Shown: piece by piece, positions 34,659-43,299 of the stretch
Position numbering within the stretch: position 1 is the stretch's first letter
Layout: each line of letters starts with the position of its first letter
The notes under the pieces: generated by a model
Told to the model about the DNA's origin: nothing
The model's input: only the letters and a program-made list of their open reading frames with translations
Database searches by the model: none
Assembly (NCBI RefSeq): GCF_946222305.1
Contig: NZ_CAMIHZ010000005.1
Location: forward strand, 53,187 to 117,186
Length of the DNA: 64,000 nucleotides
Direction: 5' to 3'
From: an uncultured Corynebacterium sp.
GTDB lineage: Bacteria > Actinomycetota > Actinomycetes > Mycobacteriales > Mycobacteriaceae
Translations under genes and position numbers: made by a program

Positions 34659-35690
34659 ATGATGTCCAAGCATGTTCCGTCCCCCGCCGCCACCGTCCGT
34701 TTCTCTGCAGTCGCAGCCGAGCAACCACGCCCGCTGCGCGTAGGTCGGCGCGGATTCCTGCTAGCTGGGTTGGCGACGGCCGGCGCACTGGGGCTCAACG
34801 CCTGCTCGACGGATGGGGGTTCACTAACTGAGGTTTTCGCAGCCGCTCCCCAGCCCGATGAACAGCTCGTGGACTTCTACTGGGCTTTGAAGGATGCGGC
34901 CGAGGCGGCGTCGAAGAATAAAAACAGTGAATTCACCGCCCCAGCAAAGGCCTACGAGGAGCAGGCCGCGGTGCTGGCGAAGGAAATTTCGCGGCAGTGT
35001 GGCCATGATGATGAGGGGAACGCCCCGGAAAAGTGCACTGCGACGACGACCGAACCTCCCCGCCCGGCAGCGGAGCCTTTGAACAGCGATTCCGAACTGC
35101 GGGATAAGGCGTTAGGAGTCATCTCTTCTGTCGCCGATGAGACTGTGGCGGGGTTGGTAACCGGGATGTATGCCGCACTGGCCGTGGCGGCAAACGCAGC
35201 TGAGCTGGATAAAGCACAGCGTCTCGATGAGAAAGCCGTGGCCGCTGGGTTCGGCGGGGCGGATTCCGAAGGGCTCAAGGGTTTGGTCAGCGCGGTGGAT
35301 ATGGCTTATGGCGCGATCTATGTCAGTGGCTTGGCCTTGGCGGCCGATGGGGGCCCGAACCGGGAGACTTTGCGCGCGGTGGCCGATCGGTTGCGCGATT
35401 TCCGCGAGGCGACCCGCGGGGTGATCGAGGAATCCGGTGCCACCATGCCAGTGCCACAGGCTAGCTATACATCCCCCAGCGGAGCGCCAAAGAATTCCTC
35501 ATCCGCGTTGAGCACCCAGCTGGAGGTCACCCAGCCCATCACAAAGCAGTTGCGGTTCGTGGTGACGAAAACCGCCCAGCCGGAGGCACGCGAATTTGCT
35601 GCGCGCTGGTGCGGGCTTGTTGCCCGTTTGGAGGCTGCCATCGAGCGGGCCCAGGGTGAGGATCCCCTGACCCGCGCGACCCGGGGTTAG
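34659..35690 (+). CDS. Tat-exported lipoprotein with DUF4439 ferritin-like domain
   Basis: A 343-residue exported protein. Its signal has the twin-arginine motif GRRGFL (near residue 29) and a lipobox LNAC about residue 50, so it should be folded before export and anchored by lipid. The mature part has two Ala-rich helical stretches: residues 65-115 and a DUF4439-like, ferritin-like bundle after residue 135. The middle, PEKCTATTTEPPRPAAEP, is a linker. A gene of this kind sits next to rimP-nusA in mycobacteria too. Function is unknown. The ATG at 34662 is an equal candidate start. Confidence 0.75.
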   Translation: MMSKHVPSPAATVRFSAVAAEQPRPLRVGRRGFLLAGLATAGALGLNACSTDGGSLTEVFAAAPQPDEQLVDFYWALKDAAEAASKNKNSEFTAPAKAYEEQAAVLAKEISRQCGHDDEGNAPEKCTATTTEPPRPAAEPLNSDSELRDKALGVISSVADETVAGLVTGMYAALAVAANAAELDKAQRLDEKAVAAGFGGADSEGLKGLVSAVDMAYGAIYVSGLALAADGGPNRETLRAVADRLRDFREATRGVIEESGATMPVPQASYTSPSGAPKNSSSALSTQLEVTQPITKQLRFVVTKTAQPEAREFAARWCGLVARLEAAIERAQGEDPLTRATRG

Positions 35691-35693
35691 TCT

Positions 35694-37472
35694 TTACTTG
35701 CTGAGCTGGCCTTCTACGGCGGTGACTGCCTTGTCGTAGGCCACCTCGACCTTTTCGCCGGTGAGGCGGTTGCGCAGTTCCACCTTGCCATCGGCGAACC
35801 CACGTCCCACGACGACGACCACGGGCATACCGAGCAGCTCGGAATCCTTGAACTTCACGCCTGGGGATACCTTCGGCCGATCGTCAATGAGGACATCCAG
35901 ACCTTTGTTGGACAGCTTCTCAGTGAGCTTTTCGGCAGCTTCCGCAGCTGCTGCGTCCTTATTGGCGATGACCACGTACACTTCATACGGTGCGACGGCG
36001 ACAGGCCAGCGCAATCCGTATTCGTCGTGCATCTGCTCGGCCAGCACAGCGACAAGACGTGACACACCAATTCCGTAGGAACCCATGGTGGGTACCGCGC
36101 GCTTGCCGTTTTCGTCGAGAATCTGCACATCAAATGCCTCGGTGTATTTGCGACCCAGCTGGAAAATGTGCCCGATCTCGATGCCACGAGCCAAGGTCAG
36201 CTGGCCCTTGCCATCCGGGGATGGATCGCCATCTTTGACCTCGGCCGCTTCGATGAACGCATCGGGTGTGAAATCTCGGCCGGTTACCATGTTGACGACG
36301 TGGTGATCCGTCTTGTCCGCACCGGTAATCCAACGGGTGCCGTTGACCACACGCGGATCGGCCAGCAGTTTAACCTCATTGGCCGCCATAGCCTTTGGAC
36401 CGACGAAGCCCTTTACCAAGAACGGGTGCTTCTTGAAATCCTCTTCCTCGGCCAGTGCCACCTCAGCGGGCTCGAGGGAAGCCTCGAGGCGCTTCATGTC
36501 CACTTCGCGATCACCGGGAATCAGCACACCGGCCAAGTGACTGCCCAGTGGCTTGCCTTCCTTGTCCACGCCGTGATCGGTGATCTTCACAACGATGCAC
36601 TTCAACGTATCGGCGGCTTCCACGGCGCGATCGTCGACGGTGATGCCAGCTTCGTTGGCCCACTTCACCAAGGCCTCAATCGTGGTTGCACCCGGGGTTT
36701 CGCGCTCTTCTGCGGCGGGTTGGCCGTCGATGGCGCGTGCCTCAGGAGCCTGCGTTACCACTGCCTCGACATTCGCAGCGTAATCGGAATCGGTGGAACG
36801 CACGAACGTATCCTCACCGTTGTCCGCCACGGCCAGGAACTCTTCCGAAGCCGAACCGCCCATAGCACCCGACGTCGCAGCACAGATTGCGTAACGCACG
36901 CCCAAGGTGTTGAAGATATTTTGGTAGGCAGAACGGTGCTGTTGATAGCTGCGCTCCAAGCCTTCATCGTCCATGTCGAAGGAGTAGGAATCCTTCATGA
37001 TGAACTCACGACCGCGCAGAATACCCGCACGCGGACGCTCCTCATCACGGTACTTGTTCTGAATCTGGTACAGGGTTACGGGGAAATCCTTGTAGGAGGT
37101 GTACTCCCCCTTCACCACAGAGGTGAACATTTCCTCGTGAGTGGGGCCCAGCAGATAGTCAGCGCCCTTGCGATCCTTTAAGCGCAGCAGGGCATCACCG
37201 TACTCGGTCCAGCGTCCCGTCTTCTCGTATGGTTCACGTGGCAACAACGCGGGGAAGCTCAACTCCTGGGCCCCAATCGCATCCATCTCATTGCGAACCA
37301 CGTTTTCCACCTTGCGCAGTGCACGCAGGCCCAGTGGCAACCACGAGTACACACCAGGGGCGGCACGACGAATGTAACCGGCACGAACAAGCAGCTTGTG
37401 GCTGGGTACTTCTGCGTCAGCTGGGTCATCTCGCAGCGTGCGCAGGAACAGGGTAGACATGCGGGTGATCAT
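35694..37472 (-). CDS. proS: Prolyl-tRNA synthetase (bacterial type)
   Basis: A 592-residue class II synthetase with N-terminal MITRMSTLFLRTLRDDPADAE, motif 2-like region YRDEERPRAGILRGREFIMKDSYSFD, an insertion editing domain with DKTDHHVVNMVTGRDF, motif 3 MGSYGIGVSRLVAVLAEQ and a C-terminal anticodon domain. The editing domain of the bacterial type is intact. A TAAAGT box lies eight bases before the ATG, suggesting a leaderless mRNA. Its end is three bases from the convergent lipoprotein gene. Confidence 0.96.
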   Translation of the reverse strand: MITRMSTLFLRTLRDDPADAEVPSHKLLVRAGYIRRAAPGVYSWLPLGLRALRKVENVVRNEMDAIGAQELSFPALLPREPYEKTGRWTEYGDALLRLKDRKGADYLLGPTHEEMFTSVVKGEYTSYKDFPVTLYQIQNKYRDEERPRAGILRGREFIMKDSYSFDMDDEGLERSYQQHRSAYQNIFNTLGVRYAICAATSGAMGGSASEEFLAVADNGEDTFVRSTDSDYAANVEAVVTQAPEARAIDGQPAAEERETPGATTIEALVKWANEAGITVDDRAVEAADTLKCIVVKITDHGVDKEGKPLGSHLAGVLIPGDREVDMKRLEASLEPAEVALAEEEDFKKHPFLVKGFVGPKAMAANEVKLLADPRVVNGTRWITGADKTDHHVVNMVTGRDFTPDAFIEAAEVKDGDPSPDGKGQLTLARGIEIGHIFQLGRKYTEAFDVQILDENGKRAVPTMGSYGIGVSRLVAVLAEQMHDEYGLRWPVAVAPYEVYVVIANKDAAAAEAAEKLTEKLSNKGLDVLIDDRPKVSPGVKFKDSELLGMPVVVVVGRGFADGKVELRNRLTGEKVEVAYDKAVTAVEGQLSK

Positions 37473-37537
37473 GCTTGCAAACTTTACCTTGTAGGCAAAA
37501 CATATCGCGCAGCGCCGGGGTATTAATCTAAGAAGTC
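37473..37537. promoter_or_regulatory. proS/yaaA divergent promoter region
   Basis: On the minus strand TAAAGT (37486-37481) lies eight bases before the proS ATG. On the plus strand TAATCT (37524-37529) lies eight bases before the yaaA ATG. No ribosome site is present for either gene. Confidence 0.5.
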
Positions 37538-38272
37538 ATGTTGATCATCCTTCCCCCATCCGAAACCAAGTCTGTTGGTGGCGATGGAGCGCCTCTCGAG
37601 CTGGCTTCGTTGAGCTTTCCCGCACTGAATCACACCCGCGAAGCCATCGGCCGTGACCTCAGCGAATTAGGCGTTGACGAAGCGATGAAGGTTCTTAAAT
37701 TATCCGAGAAGCTGCGCGACGAAGCCCACCACAATCTCGCTCTGTTCGAATCCCCCACGCAACCCGCCCTGCTTCGCTACACCGGGGTGCTCTATGATGC
37801 GCTGGATCCCGCGTCCCTGCCTCCTGCCACCTGGGACCGTCTCGCGATCGGATCCGCTCTGTTCGGCGTGGTTATGGCTACCGACCCGATCCCCCACTAC
37901 CGCTTGTCGGGAACCGTCAAGCTGCCCCCGTCCGGGGAGACTCTCAAGAAGAGATGGGGAACTCAGATCACGGACGTCTTGGCGTCGCACCAAGAAAACC
38001 ACGGTGGGCCCATCGTCGACCTACGCAGCGGCACTTACCAGCAGCTTGGCAAACTTAAGGGCGCGATCACGGTGCGTGTGGAAAGTGAGCAACCCGACGG
38101 CGCGCGCAAGGTGGTCAGTCACTTCAACAAGCACTACAAGGGGCTGGTGGCACGGCATTTGGCTCTTTCTTCTACGACGCCCCGCGGTATCGACGACATC
38201 GCCACCATCTTGGCCGACGCGGGCATGCGGATCGAGGGTCCCCGGGACTGCGAGCTCACGTTAGTGGTCTAG
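37538..38272 (+). CDS. yaaA: YaaA family peroxide-stress protein (DUF328)
   Basis: A 244-residue member of the YaaA/DUF328 family: opening MLIILPPSETKSVGG, then the conserved YTGVLYDALDP and DPIPHYRLSG segments, and VVDLRSGTYQQLG-like (here IVDLRSGTYQQL). In E. coli YaaA lowers free iron during peroxide stress and binds DNA. The last 12 bases overlap the end of cobA on the other strand. Confidence 0.87.
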   Translation: MLIILPPSETKSVGGDGAPLELASLSFPALNHTREAIGRDLSELGVDEAMKVLKLSEKLRDEAHHNLALFESPTQPALLRYTGVLYDALDPASLPPATWDRLAIGSALFGVVMATDPIPHYRLSGTVKLPPSGETLKKRWGTQITDVLASHQENHGGPIVDLRSGTYQQLGKLKGAITVRVESEQPDGARKVVSHFNKHYKGLVARHLALSSTTPRGIDDIATILADAGMRIEGPRDCELTLVV

Positions 38273-39058
38273 CGCGTCCAGCCCCGCGACCTCGCCGATG
38301 ACGTACACCGCGGGCGAGGCAATTCGCTCCCGCTCGAAAGTCTCGGCCAGGTTGTCCAAGCGGCATTTGAACACGCGCTCCCGCTGTGTGGTGCCTTCTT
38401 GGATCACCGCCGCCGGAGTATCCGCAGGCAAGCCCCCTGCCGCCAGCGCTTCGGCGATCGCGCGTACATTTTTCACGCCCATGATCACACTGATCGTCGC
38501 ACCGCTGACGGCCAGCGCGCGCCAATCCACGAGCGACTGCGGATGTCCCGGCGGTAGATGCCCGGAGACCACGGTGAACGCGTGCACAATCCCGCGCTGG
38601 GTCACGGGAATTCCGGCTAGGGCGGGCACACTCACCGCACTGGTCACACCGGGTATGACTTCGCAGGGCACTCCGGCGGCGGCGCAGGCTTGGACCTCCT
38701 CGAACCCTCGCCCAAAGACGAAGGGGTCGCCGCCTTTCAGCCGCACCACCTGTTTGCCCGCCTGAGCGTATGCCACCAGCAGTTCATTGGTCTTTTCCTG
38801 AGCGACTTGTTTGCCGTAGGGCAGCTTCGCAACGTCGATAATTTCTTTCGACGCCACCTCGCACAACTTGTCCAGTTCCTCCGTTGGCCCTAGGTGGTCG
38901 GTGAGGATGACGTCCGCCGCTTGCAGCGCGCGCATACCGCGCACCGTGATCAGGTCCCATGATCCGGGGCCGCCGCCGATGAGCACGACACGACCAGTCG
39001 ATTCAGATGCGGGGGCCGGCGTGGCGTCGGTGGAAAAGAAATCGGATGAAGCGGTCAT
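38261..39058 (-). CDS. cobA: Uroporphyrinogen-III C-methyltransferase
   Basis: A 265-residue SUMT that adds two methyl groups to uroporphyrinogen III to give precorrin-2 for siroheme or cobalamin. Motifs: VVLIGGGPGSWDLITVRG, VILTDHLG, VRLKGGDPFVFGRGFEE, and EVIPGVTSAVSVPALAGIPVTQRG. It is a single-domain protein, not the CysG fusion. No other tetrapyrrole gene is nearby, so siroheme is the more likely end product. It starts 14 bases after a terminator-like stem and has no ribosome site. Confidence 0.92.
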   Translation of the reverse strand: MTASSDFFSTDATPAPASESTGRVVLIGGGPGSWDLITVRGMRALQAADVILTDHLGPTEELDKLCEVASKEIIDVAKLPYGKQVAQEKTNELLVAYAQAGKQVVRLKGGDPFVFGRGFEEVQACAAAGVPCEVIPGVTSAVSVPALAGIPVTQRGIVHAFTVVSGHLPPGHPQSLVDWRALAVSGATISVIMGVKNVRAIAEALAAGGLPADTPAAVIQEGTTQRERVFKCRLDNLAETFERERIASPAVYVIGEVAGLDALDH

Positions 39059-39066
39059 GGGACAAG

Positions 39067-39072
39067 AGAATA
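39067..39072 (-). promoter_or_regulatory. Candidate -10 element of cobA
   Basis: TATTCT on the minus strand lies eight bases before the cobA ATG and abuts the terminator stem of mqo. With no ribosome site, a leaderless transcript is implied. Confidence 0.45.
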
Positions 39073-39105
39073 CCCCAACCTAGACAGCTCGGTCTAAGTT
39101 GGGGT
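39072..39105 (-). terminator. Terminator-like hairpin after mqo
   Basis: ACCCCAACCTAGAC and GTCTAAGTTGGGGT pair as a 14-base stem with one wobble and a six-base loop, 17 bases past the mqo stop. The following minus-strand run ATTCTCTTG is only weakly U-rich. Confidence 0.65.
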
Positions 39106-39122
39106 TGGGTTTGAGCTGAGGT

Positions 39123-40610
39123 TTACTTCTCCAGCTTCAGAGCCTTCTGGGAACGCTCCCACTGCTCACGGAACAGTTCAGGCTTCTGGGACAGGCGACC
39201 GCCGTAGGAAGGGATCATCTCCTTCAGCTTCGGTGCCCACTCGCCCATGTGCTGGCCGAAGCAGCGCTCCAGAACCTCAACCATGGCGGCTGGGGCAATG
39301 GAAGCACCTGGGGATGCTCCCATCAGGCCGGCGATGGTGCCATCAGAGGAGTTGACCAGTGCGGTACCGAATTCCAAGGAGCCGAACTTCGGAGCGCCGA
39401 TAGGCTTGATGACCTGAACGCGCTGACCTGCAACAACGATCTCCCAGTCCTCATCGCGGGCGGTTGGCATGTACTCGCGCAGGGCTTCCATCTTAGCCTT
39501 GTGATCCTTTAGCACCTCCTCGATGAGGTACCTGGTCAAGCCCAGCTCCTGAACACCAACACCCAAATAAGAAGGCAGGTTGCCTGGACGGATGGACTTA
39601 AACAGATCCAGGAAGGAGCCCTTCTTCAGGAACTTCGGGGTCCAACCGGCGTAAGGACCGAACAGCAAGCCCTTCTTGCCATCGATCACGCGGGTATCCA
39701 GGTGAGGAACAGACATTGGAGGCGCGCCCACCGCTGCCTTGCCATAAACCTTGGCCTGGTGCTGGTCGATTAGTTCCTCGTTGGTGCAGCGCAACCACTG
39801 ACCGGACACGGGGAAACCGCCGTACCCCTTGATCTCTGGGATGCCGGACTTCTGCAGCAGTGGCAGAGCCATGCCGCCGGCGCCGATGAAGACGAAGTTT
39901 GCGGTGATGACAGTCGTGTCACCCGTGTGCAGGTTCTTGCTGGTCACCTTCCACTTCGCGCCGTCGCGAGAGATGTTCTTGACCTCATTGCCGTAGCGAA
40001 CCTCCACGCCCTTGGCAGTGAGAGCATCCAGGTACTGGCGGGTCAGGGCACCGTAGTTGATATCGGTACCGTCTTCGAACCAGGAGATTGCGACTGGGTC
40101 GTTGAAGTCGCGTCCCTTAGCCATCAGTGGCAGGGACTCGCTGAACTTCTCTTCCGAGTCGGAGAACTGCATGTTCGGAAATAGCGGGTGATCCTTCAGG
40201 GCCTCGTAGCGGGCCTTGAGGTAATCCACCTGCTGCAGACCGTGCCCGAAGGAAACGTGGGGCACGCGGTTGATGAACTCACTTGGGTCACCCAGGGTGC
40301 CGTTTTCTACGAGGTAGCTCCAGAACTGGCGGGATACCTGGAACTTCTCGTTGACCCCGATGGCCTTGGAGATGTCGACCTTACCGTTGACTTCTGGGGT
40401 GTAGTTCAGCTCGCACAGTGCGGAGTGACCGGTACCCGCGTTGTTCCACGGATCGGAGGACTCGGCTCCTGGCACGTCAAGGCGCTCGAGGATGAGCTGG
40501 CTCCAGTCTGGCTGCAGTTCCTTGAGCATGACGGACAAGGTGGTGGAGATAACGCCGGCGCCTACGAGCAGGACGTCGACCGAATCGGTCTGTGTGTTGT
40601 TGGAAACCAC
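39123..40610 (-). CDS. mqo: Malate:quinone oxidoreductase
   Basis: A 495-residue FAD enzyme at the membrane that oxidises malate to oxaloacetate and reduces menaquinone. The sequence tracks the C. glutamicum Mqo closely: LLVGAGVISTTLSVMLKEL, SSDPWNNAGTGHSALCELNYTP, VPHVSFGHG, the FVFIGAGGMALPLLQKSGIPEIKGYGGFPVSG block and PGASIAPAAMVEVLERCF. The GTG at 40610 is chosen, with AAGGAT about 11 bases upstream; the longer reading lacks the family N-terminus. It is transcribed divergently from the hydrolase-mtr operon. Confidence 0.95.
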   Translation of the reverse strand: MVSNNTQTDSVDVLLVGAGVISTTLSVMLKELQPDWSQLILERLDVPGAESSDPWNNAGTGHSALCELNYTPEVNGKVDISKAIGVNEKFQVSRQFWSYLVENGTLGDPSEFINRVPHVSFGHGLQQVDYLKARYEALKDHPLFPNMQFSDSEEKFSESLPLMAKGRDFNDPVAISWFEDGTDINYGALTRQYLDALTAKGVEVRYGNEVKNISRDGAKWKVTSKNLHTGDTTVITANFVFIGAGGMALPLLQKSGIPEIKGYGGFPVSGQWLRCTNEELIDQHQAKVYGKAAVGAPPMSVPHLDTRVIDGKKGLLFGPYAGWTPKFLKKGSFLDLFKSIRPGNLPSYLGVGVQELGLTRYLIEEVLKDHKAKMEALREYMPTARDEDWEIVVAGQRVQVIKPIGAPKFGSLEFGTALVNSSDGTIAGLMGASPGASIAPAAMVEVLERCFGQHMGEWAPKLKEMIPSYGGRLSQKPELFREQWERSQKALKLEK

Positions 40611-40728
40611 GTTTAGTTCAATCCTTACGGGGAAGACTCCTTTTAGCTCCCTACAACCATACGCCTGCTCACGAGGGAATCGCACAGTACCCCACTATCA
40701 ACACGCCCAGTGTGTCGGTGGGCGCAGT

Positions 40729-40734
40729 TAGAGT
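40729..40734 (+). promoter_or_regulatory. Candidate -10 element of the hydrolase-mtr operon
   Basis: TAGAGT lies seven bases before GTG 40742, with no ribosome site between, which again fits a leaderless start. Confidence 0.45.
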
Positions 40735-40741
40735 GGTAGCC

Positions 40742-41890
40742 GTGAATAACAACTCTGTTTCTGCTCTTACCGCCGGCGAGGTGTTGTCCGCTCCCCTGGC
40801 GCATTCCGTCGCAGACCTTAACTTCGCATCCGATCAGTTGGGCGAGGGTTTCGGCGTGCACTACGTGGAGATGGGTGAAGACCCCGATGGGGAGGCCCCT
40901 GTGCGTTGTGCGCTGGTGCAGTATCGCCCAGGCAGTTCCGAAGTGGATTTTTACTCTCGACCTGCGCTGTTGTTCGTCCACGGCATGACGGATTACTTCT
41001 TCCAAGACCACGTCGCGCGCTTCTTCCACGAAGAAGGCTTCGCTGTGTACGGCATCGATCTGCGCAAGTGCGGGCGAGCGTGGCGCGAGGGACAGTCGTG
41101 GCACCACGTCACCAGCCAGGCTCTATACGACGAGGAGATTACTATTGCCGTCTCCCTCCTGGCCTCGGCCCACGGCAAGGTGGTGCCGGTCGGCCACTCC
41201 ACCGGTGGGTTGGATGTCACGATGTGGGCCACTCGTCTTTTCGACGCCGCCACGCGCTACCCCGAATCCGGTTCCGCAGTGCTACACAGTCACGTTCCCG
41301 CGTTGGTCTGCAACTCCCCTTGGTACGGACTGCAGTTCGATACGCCCACCCGCTTCATCATCAACCGGGTTTTCCCCATCATCGGAAAAATTTTCCCCCA
41401 GATGCCACTGCCTGGAGGAATCAATCCGAGCTACGGCTATTCGCTGCATTCAGATTACGCCGGCGAGTGGAATTACGACCTCACCCTCAAGCCGATCTTG
41501 CCGCGAAAAAAGTATGTGCCGTGGCTGGTCAGCGTTGCCCAGGAGATCCGCAAGCTCCGCACGGGCCACCACTCCACGGGTGTGCCGACGTTGATCCTGA
41601 CCAGCGATGGCCACCACTTTGCACGTGAACTTTCCGAGCAGACCTACACCAATGACCCCATTCTGATGCCGAGCCAGATGTGGGAAGTCGCCACGCGCGT
41701 TTCGCCACATGCACACATTGAAGTCATCCCCGATGCCACTCATGATGTTTTCCTTTCCGCGCTGCCGGTTCGCAGCCGGGCTCTGCGCGCTACGGCCCAT
41801 TGGCTGCATGACACGACCCGTAATACCCCTGGCTCTATGCCTCATTCCGTCCCTCGTCCCACCCCGGAGGTAACCCCTAATGACCGATAA
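40742..41890 (+). CDS. Alpha/beta hydrolase
   Basis: A 382-residue serine hydrolase. The nucleophile elbow is VGHSTGGLDV, the oxyanion strand LLFVHGMTDYFFQDHVARFF, and the catalytic histidine is in IPDATHDVFLS. The fold is of the monoglyceride-lipase or lysophospholipase kind, but the substrate is unknown. The GTG start at 40742 follows a TAGAGT box; the open frame back to 40592 overlaps mqo. The last 11 bases overlap the start of mtr, so the two are translationally coupled. No signal peptide is seen. Confidence 0.85.
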   Translation: MNNNSVSALTAGEVLSAPLAHSVADLNFASDQLGEGFGVHYVEMGEDPDGEAPVRCALVQYRPGSSEVDFYSRPALLFVHGMTDYFFQDHVARFFHEEGFAVYGIDLRKCGRAWREGQSWHHVTSQALYDEEITIAVSLLASAHGKVVPVGHSTGGLDVTMWATRLFDAATRYPESGSAVLHSHVPALVCNSPWYGLQFDTPTRFIINRVFPIIGKIFPQMPLPGGINPSYGYSLHSDYAGEWNYDLTLKPILPRKKYVPWLVSVAQEIRKLRTGHHSTGVPTLILTSDGHHFARELSEQTYTNDPILMPSQMWEVATRVSPHAHIEVIPDATHDVFLSALPVRSRALRATAHWLHDTTRNTPGSMPHSVPRPTPEVTPNDR

Positions 41891-43271
41891 CGCCATCCAA
41901 GATTTCGACATCATCATCGTTGGTACCGGTTCCGGCAATACCATTCCCGGCCCGGATAACGAGGACAAAAAGATAGCCATCGTCGAAAAGGGAATTTTCG
42001 GCGGTACCTGCATCAATGTGGGTTGCATCCCGACCAAGATGTTCGTGCATACGGCCGATGTGGCGCGCAGTTTCGGTGAGGCGGATCGTTTGAGCATTTC
42101 CGGTGAGCTGAAATCCGTGGACTGGAAGGGCATCCAGCAGCGTGTGTTCGGCGATCGCATCGATCCCATCGCGGAAGGCGGCGCAGCCTACCGCGCGGGT
42201 GATGAAACTCCGAATATCACGTTGTTCCATGGAGAGGCGGCGTCGTTCGTGGGTCCTCGCACCCTGCAGATCGCCAACGGTCCCACTATCCGGGGCAAAG
42301 ACATCGTGCTAGCCACCGGTGGGCGTCCTTTCATTCACCCAGTGATTATGCAGGCGGGTGTGCGTTATCGCACGAATGAGGACATCATGCGCCTCGACGA
42401 TCTTCCGGAGTCTCTCATCGTGCTGGGCGGCGGAATCGTAGCTGTGGAGTTCGCCGCGGTGTTTTCCGCACTGGGGACGAAGGTCACGCTGATCAACCGT
42501 TCCGAGAAACTGCTGCGGAAGATCGATGAGGATGTGTCCGAAAGGTTCACACAGCTCGCGCAAGAGCAATGGACGAACCACTTGGGGCGCACACTGACTG
42601 CCGCCCGCGAGACCGCGGACGGGCAGATCGAAGTGACGTTGGACGACGGCACAACGGTCACCGCGCAGGAAGTGTTGGTCGCGCTGGGTCGAGTGAACAA
42701 TTCGGATACGTTGAATGTTGAGGCAGGGGGCGTCGAGGTAACAGAACGTGGAACCATCAAGGTCGACGAATACGGTCGTACAACCGCCGAGGGGGTGTGG
42801 GCGCTCGGTGACGCCGCGAATGAGTACGAGCTTAAGCACGTGGCGAACCACGAGGCCAAGGTGGTGGCACATAATTTGGCTCATCCAGACCAGCTGCGTA
42901 AGTACAATCACCGGGCGATCCCGAGTGGAATTTTCACGCATCCCCAGATCGGCGTGGTCGGGATGACGGAGCGTGAGGCGTGCGAATCGGGCCGTCCCTT
43001 GACGATCAAGGTCCAGAATTATTCCGACGTCGCCTATGGCTGGGCCATGGAAGATACCACCGGTTTCTGCAAGGTCATCGCCGATCGCAGCACGGGTGAG
43101 ATCTTGGGCGCACACATCATCGGGCCCGAGGCGAGCTCGCTGATCCAGGGTTTTGTCACCGCCATGGCCTTCGGGATTCATGCTCGTGATTTCGCCAAAA
43201 AGCAGTACTGGCCGCACCCTGCTCTGACAGAATTGATCGAGAACGCCCTGCTGGGGCTGGAGTTTGATTAG
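41880..43271 (+). CDS. mtr: Mycothione reductase
   Basis: A 463-residue flavin disulfide reductase that regenerates mycothiol from mycothione with NADPH. It has the mycothione-reductase N-terminus with VGTGSGN, the redox-active disulfide in GGTCINVGCIPTKMFVHTA near residues 37-42, the NADPH motif LGGGIVAVEFAAVFSALG, and the C-terminal dimer interface with the catalytic His in WPHPALTELIENALLGL. The fold could suggest other disulfide reductases, but the GTGSGN and IPTKMF details fit Mtr. It is coupled to the hydrolase upstream and followed by an SDR gene. Confidence 0.93.
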   Translation: MTDNAIQDFDIIIVGTGSGNTIPGPDNEDKKIAIVEKGIFGGTCINVGCIPTKMFVHTADVARSFGEADRLSISGELKSVDWKGIQQRVFGDRIDPIAEGGAAYRAGDETPNITLFHGEAASFVGPRTLQIANGPTIRGKDIVLATGGRPFIHPVIMQAGVRYRTNEDIMRLDDLPESLIVLGGGIVAVEFAAVFSALGTKVTLINRSEKLLRKIDEDVSERFTQLAQEQWTNHLGRTLTAARETADGQIEVTLDDGTTVTAQEVLVALGRVNNSDTLNVEAGGVEVTERGTIKVDEYGRTTAEGVWALGDAANEYELKHVANHEAKVVAHNLAHPDQLRKYNHRAIPSGIFTHPQIGVVGMTEREACESGRPLTIKVQNYSDVAYGWAMEDTTGFCKVIADRSTGEILGAHIIGPEASSLIQGFVTAMAFGIHARDFAKKQYWPHPALTELIENALLGLEFD

Positions 43272-43299
43272 CTGCTCAACTGACTAAGGAGTGCATGCC

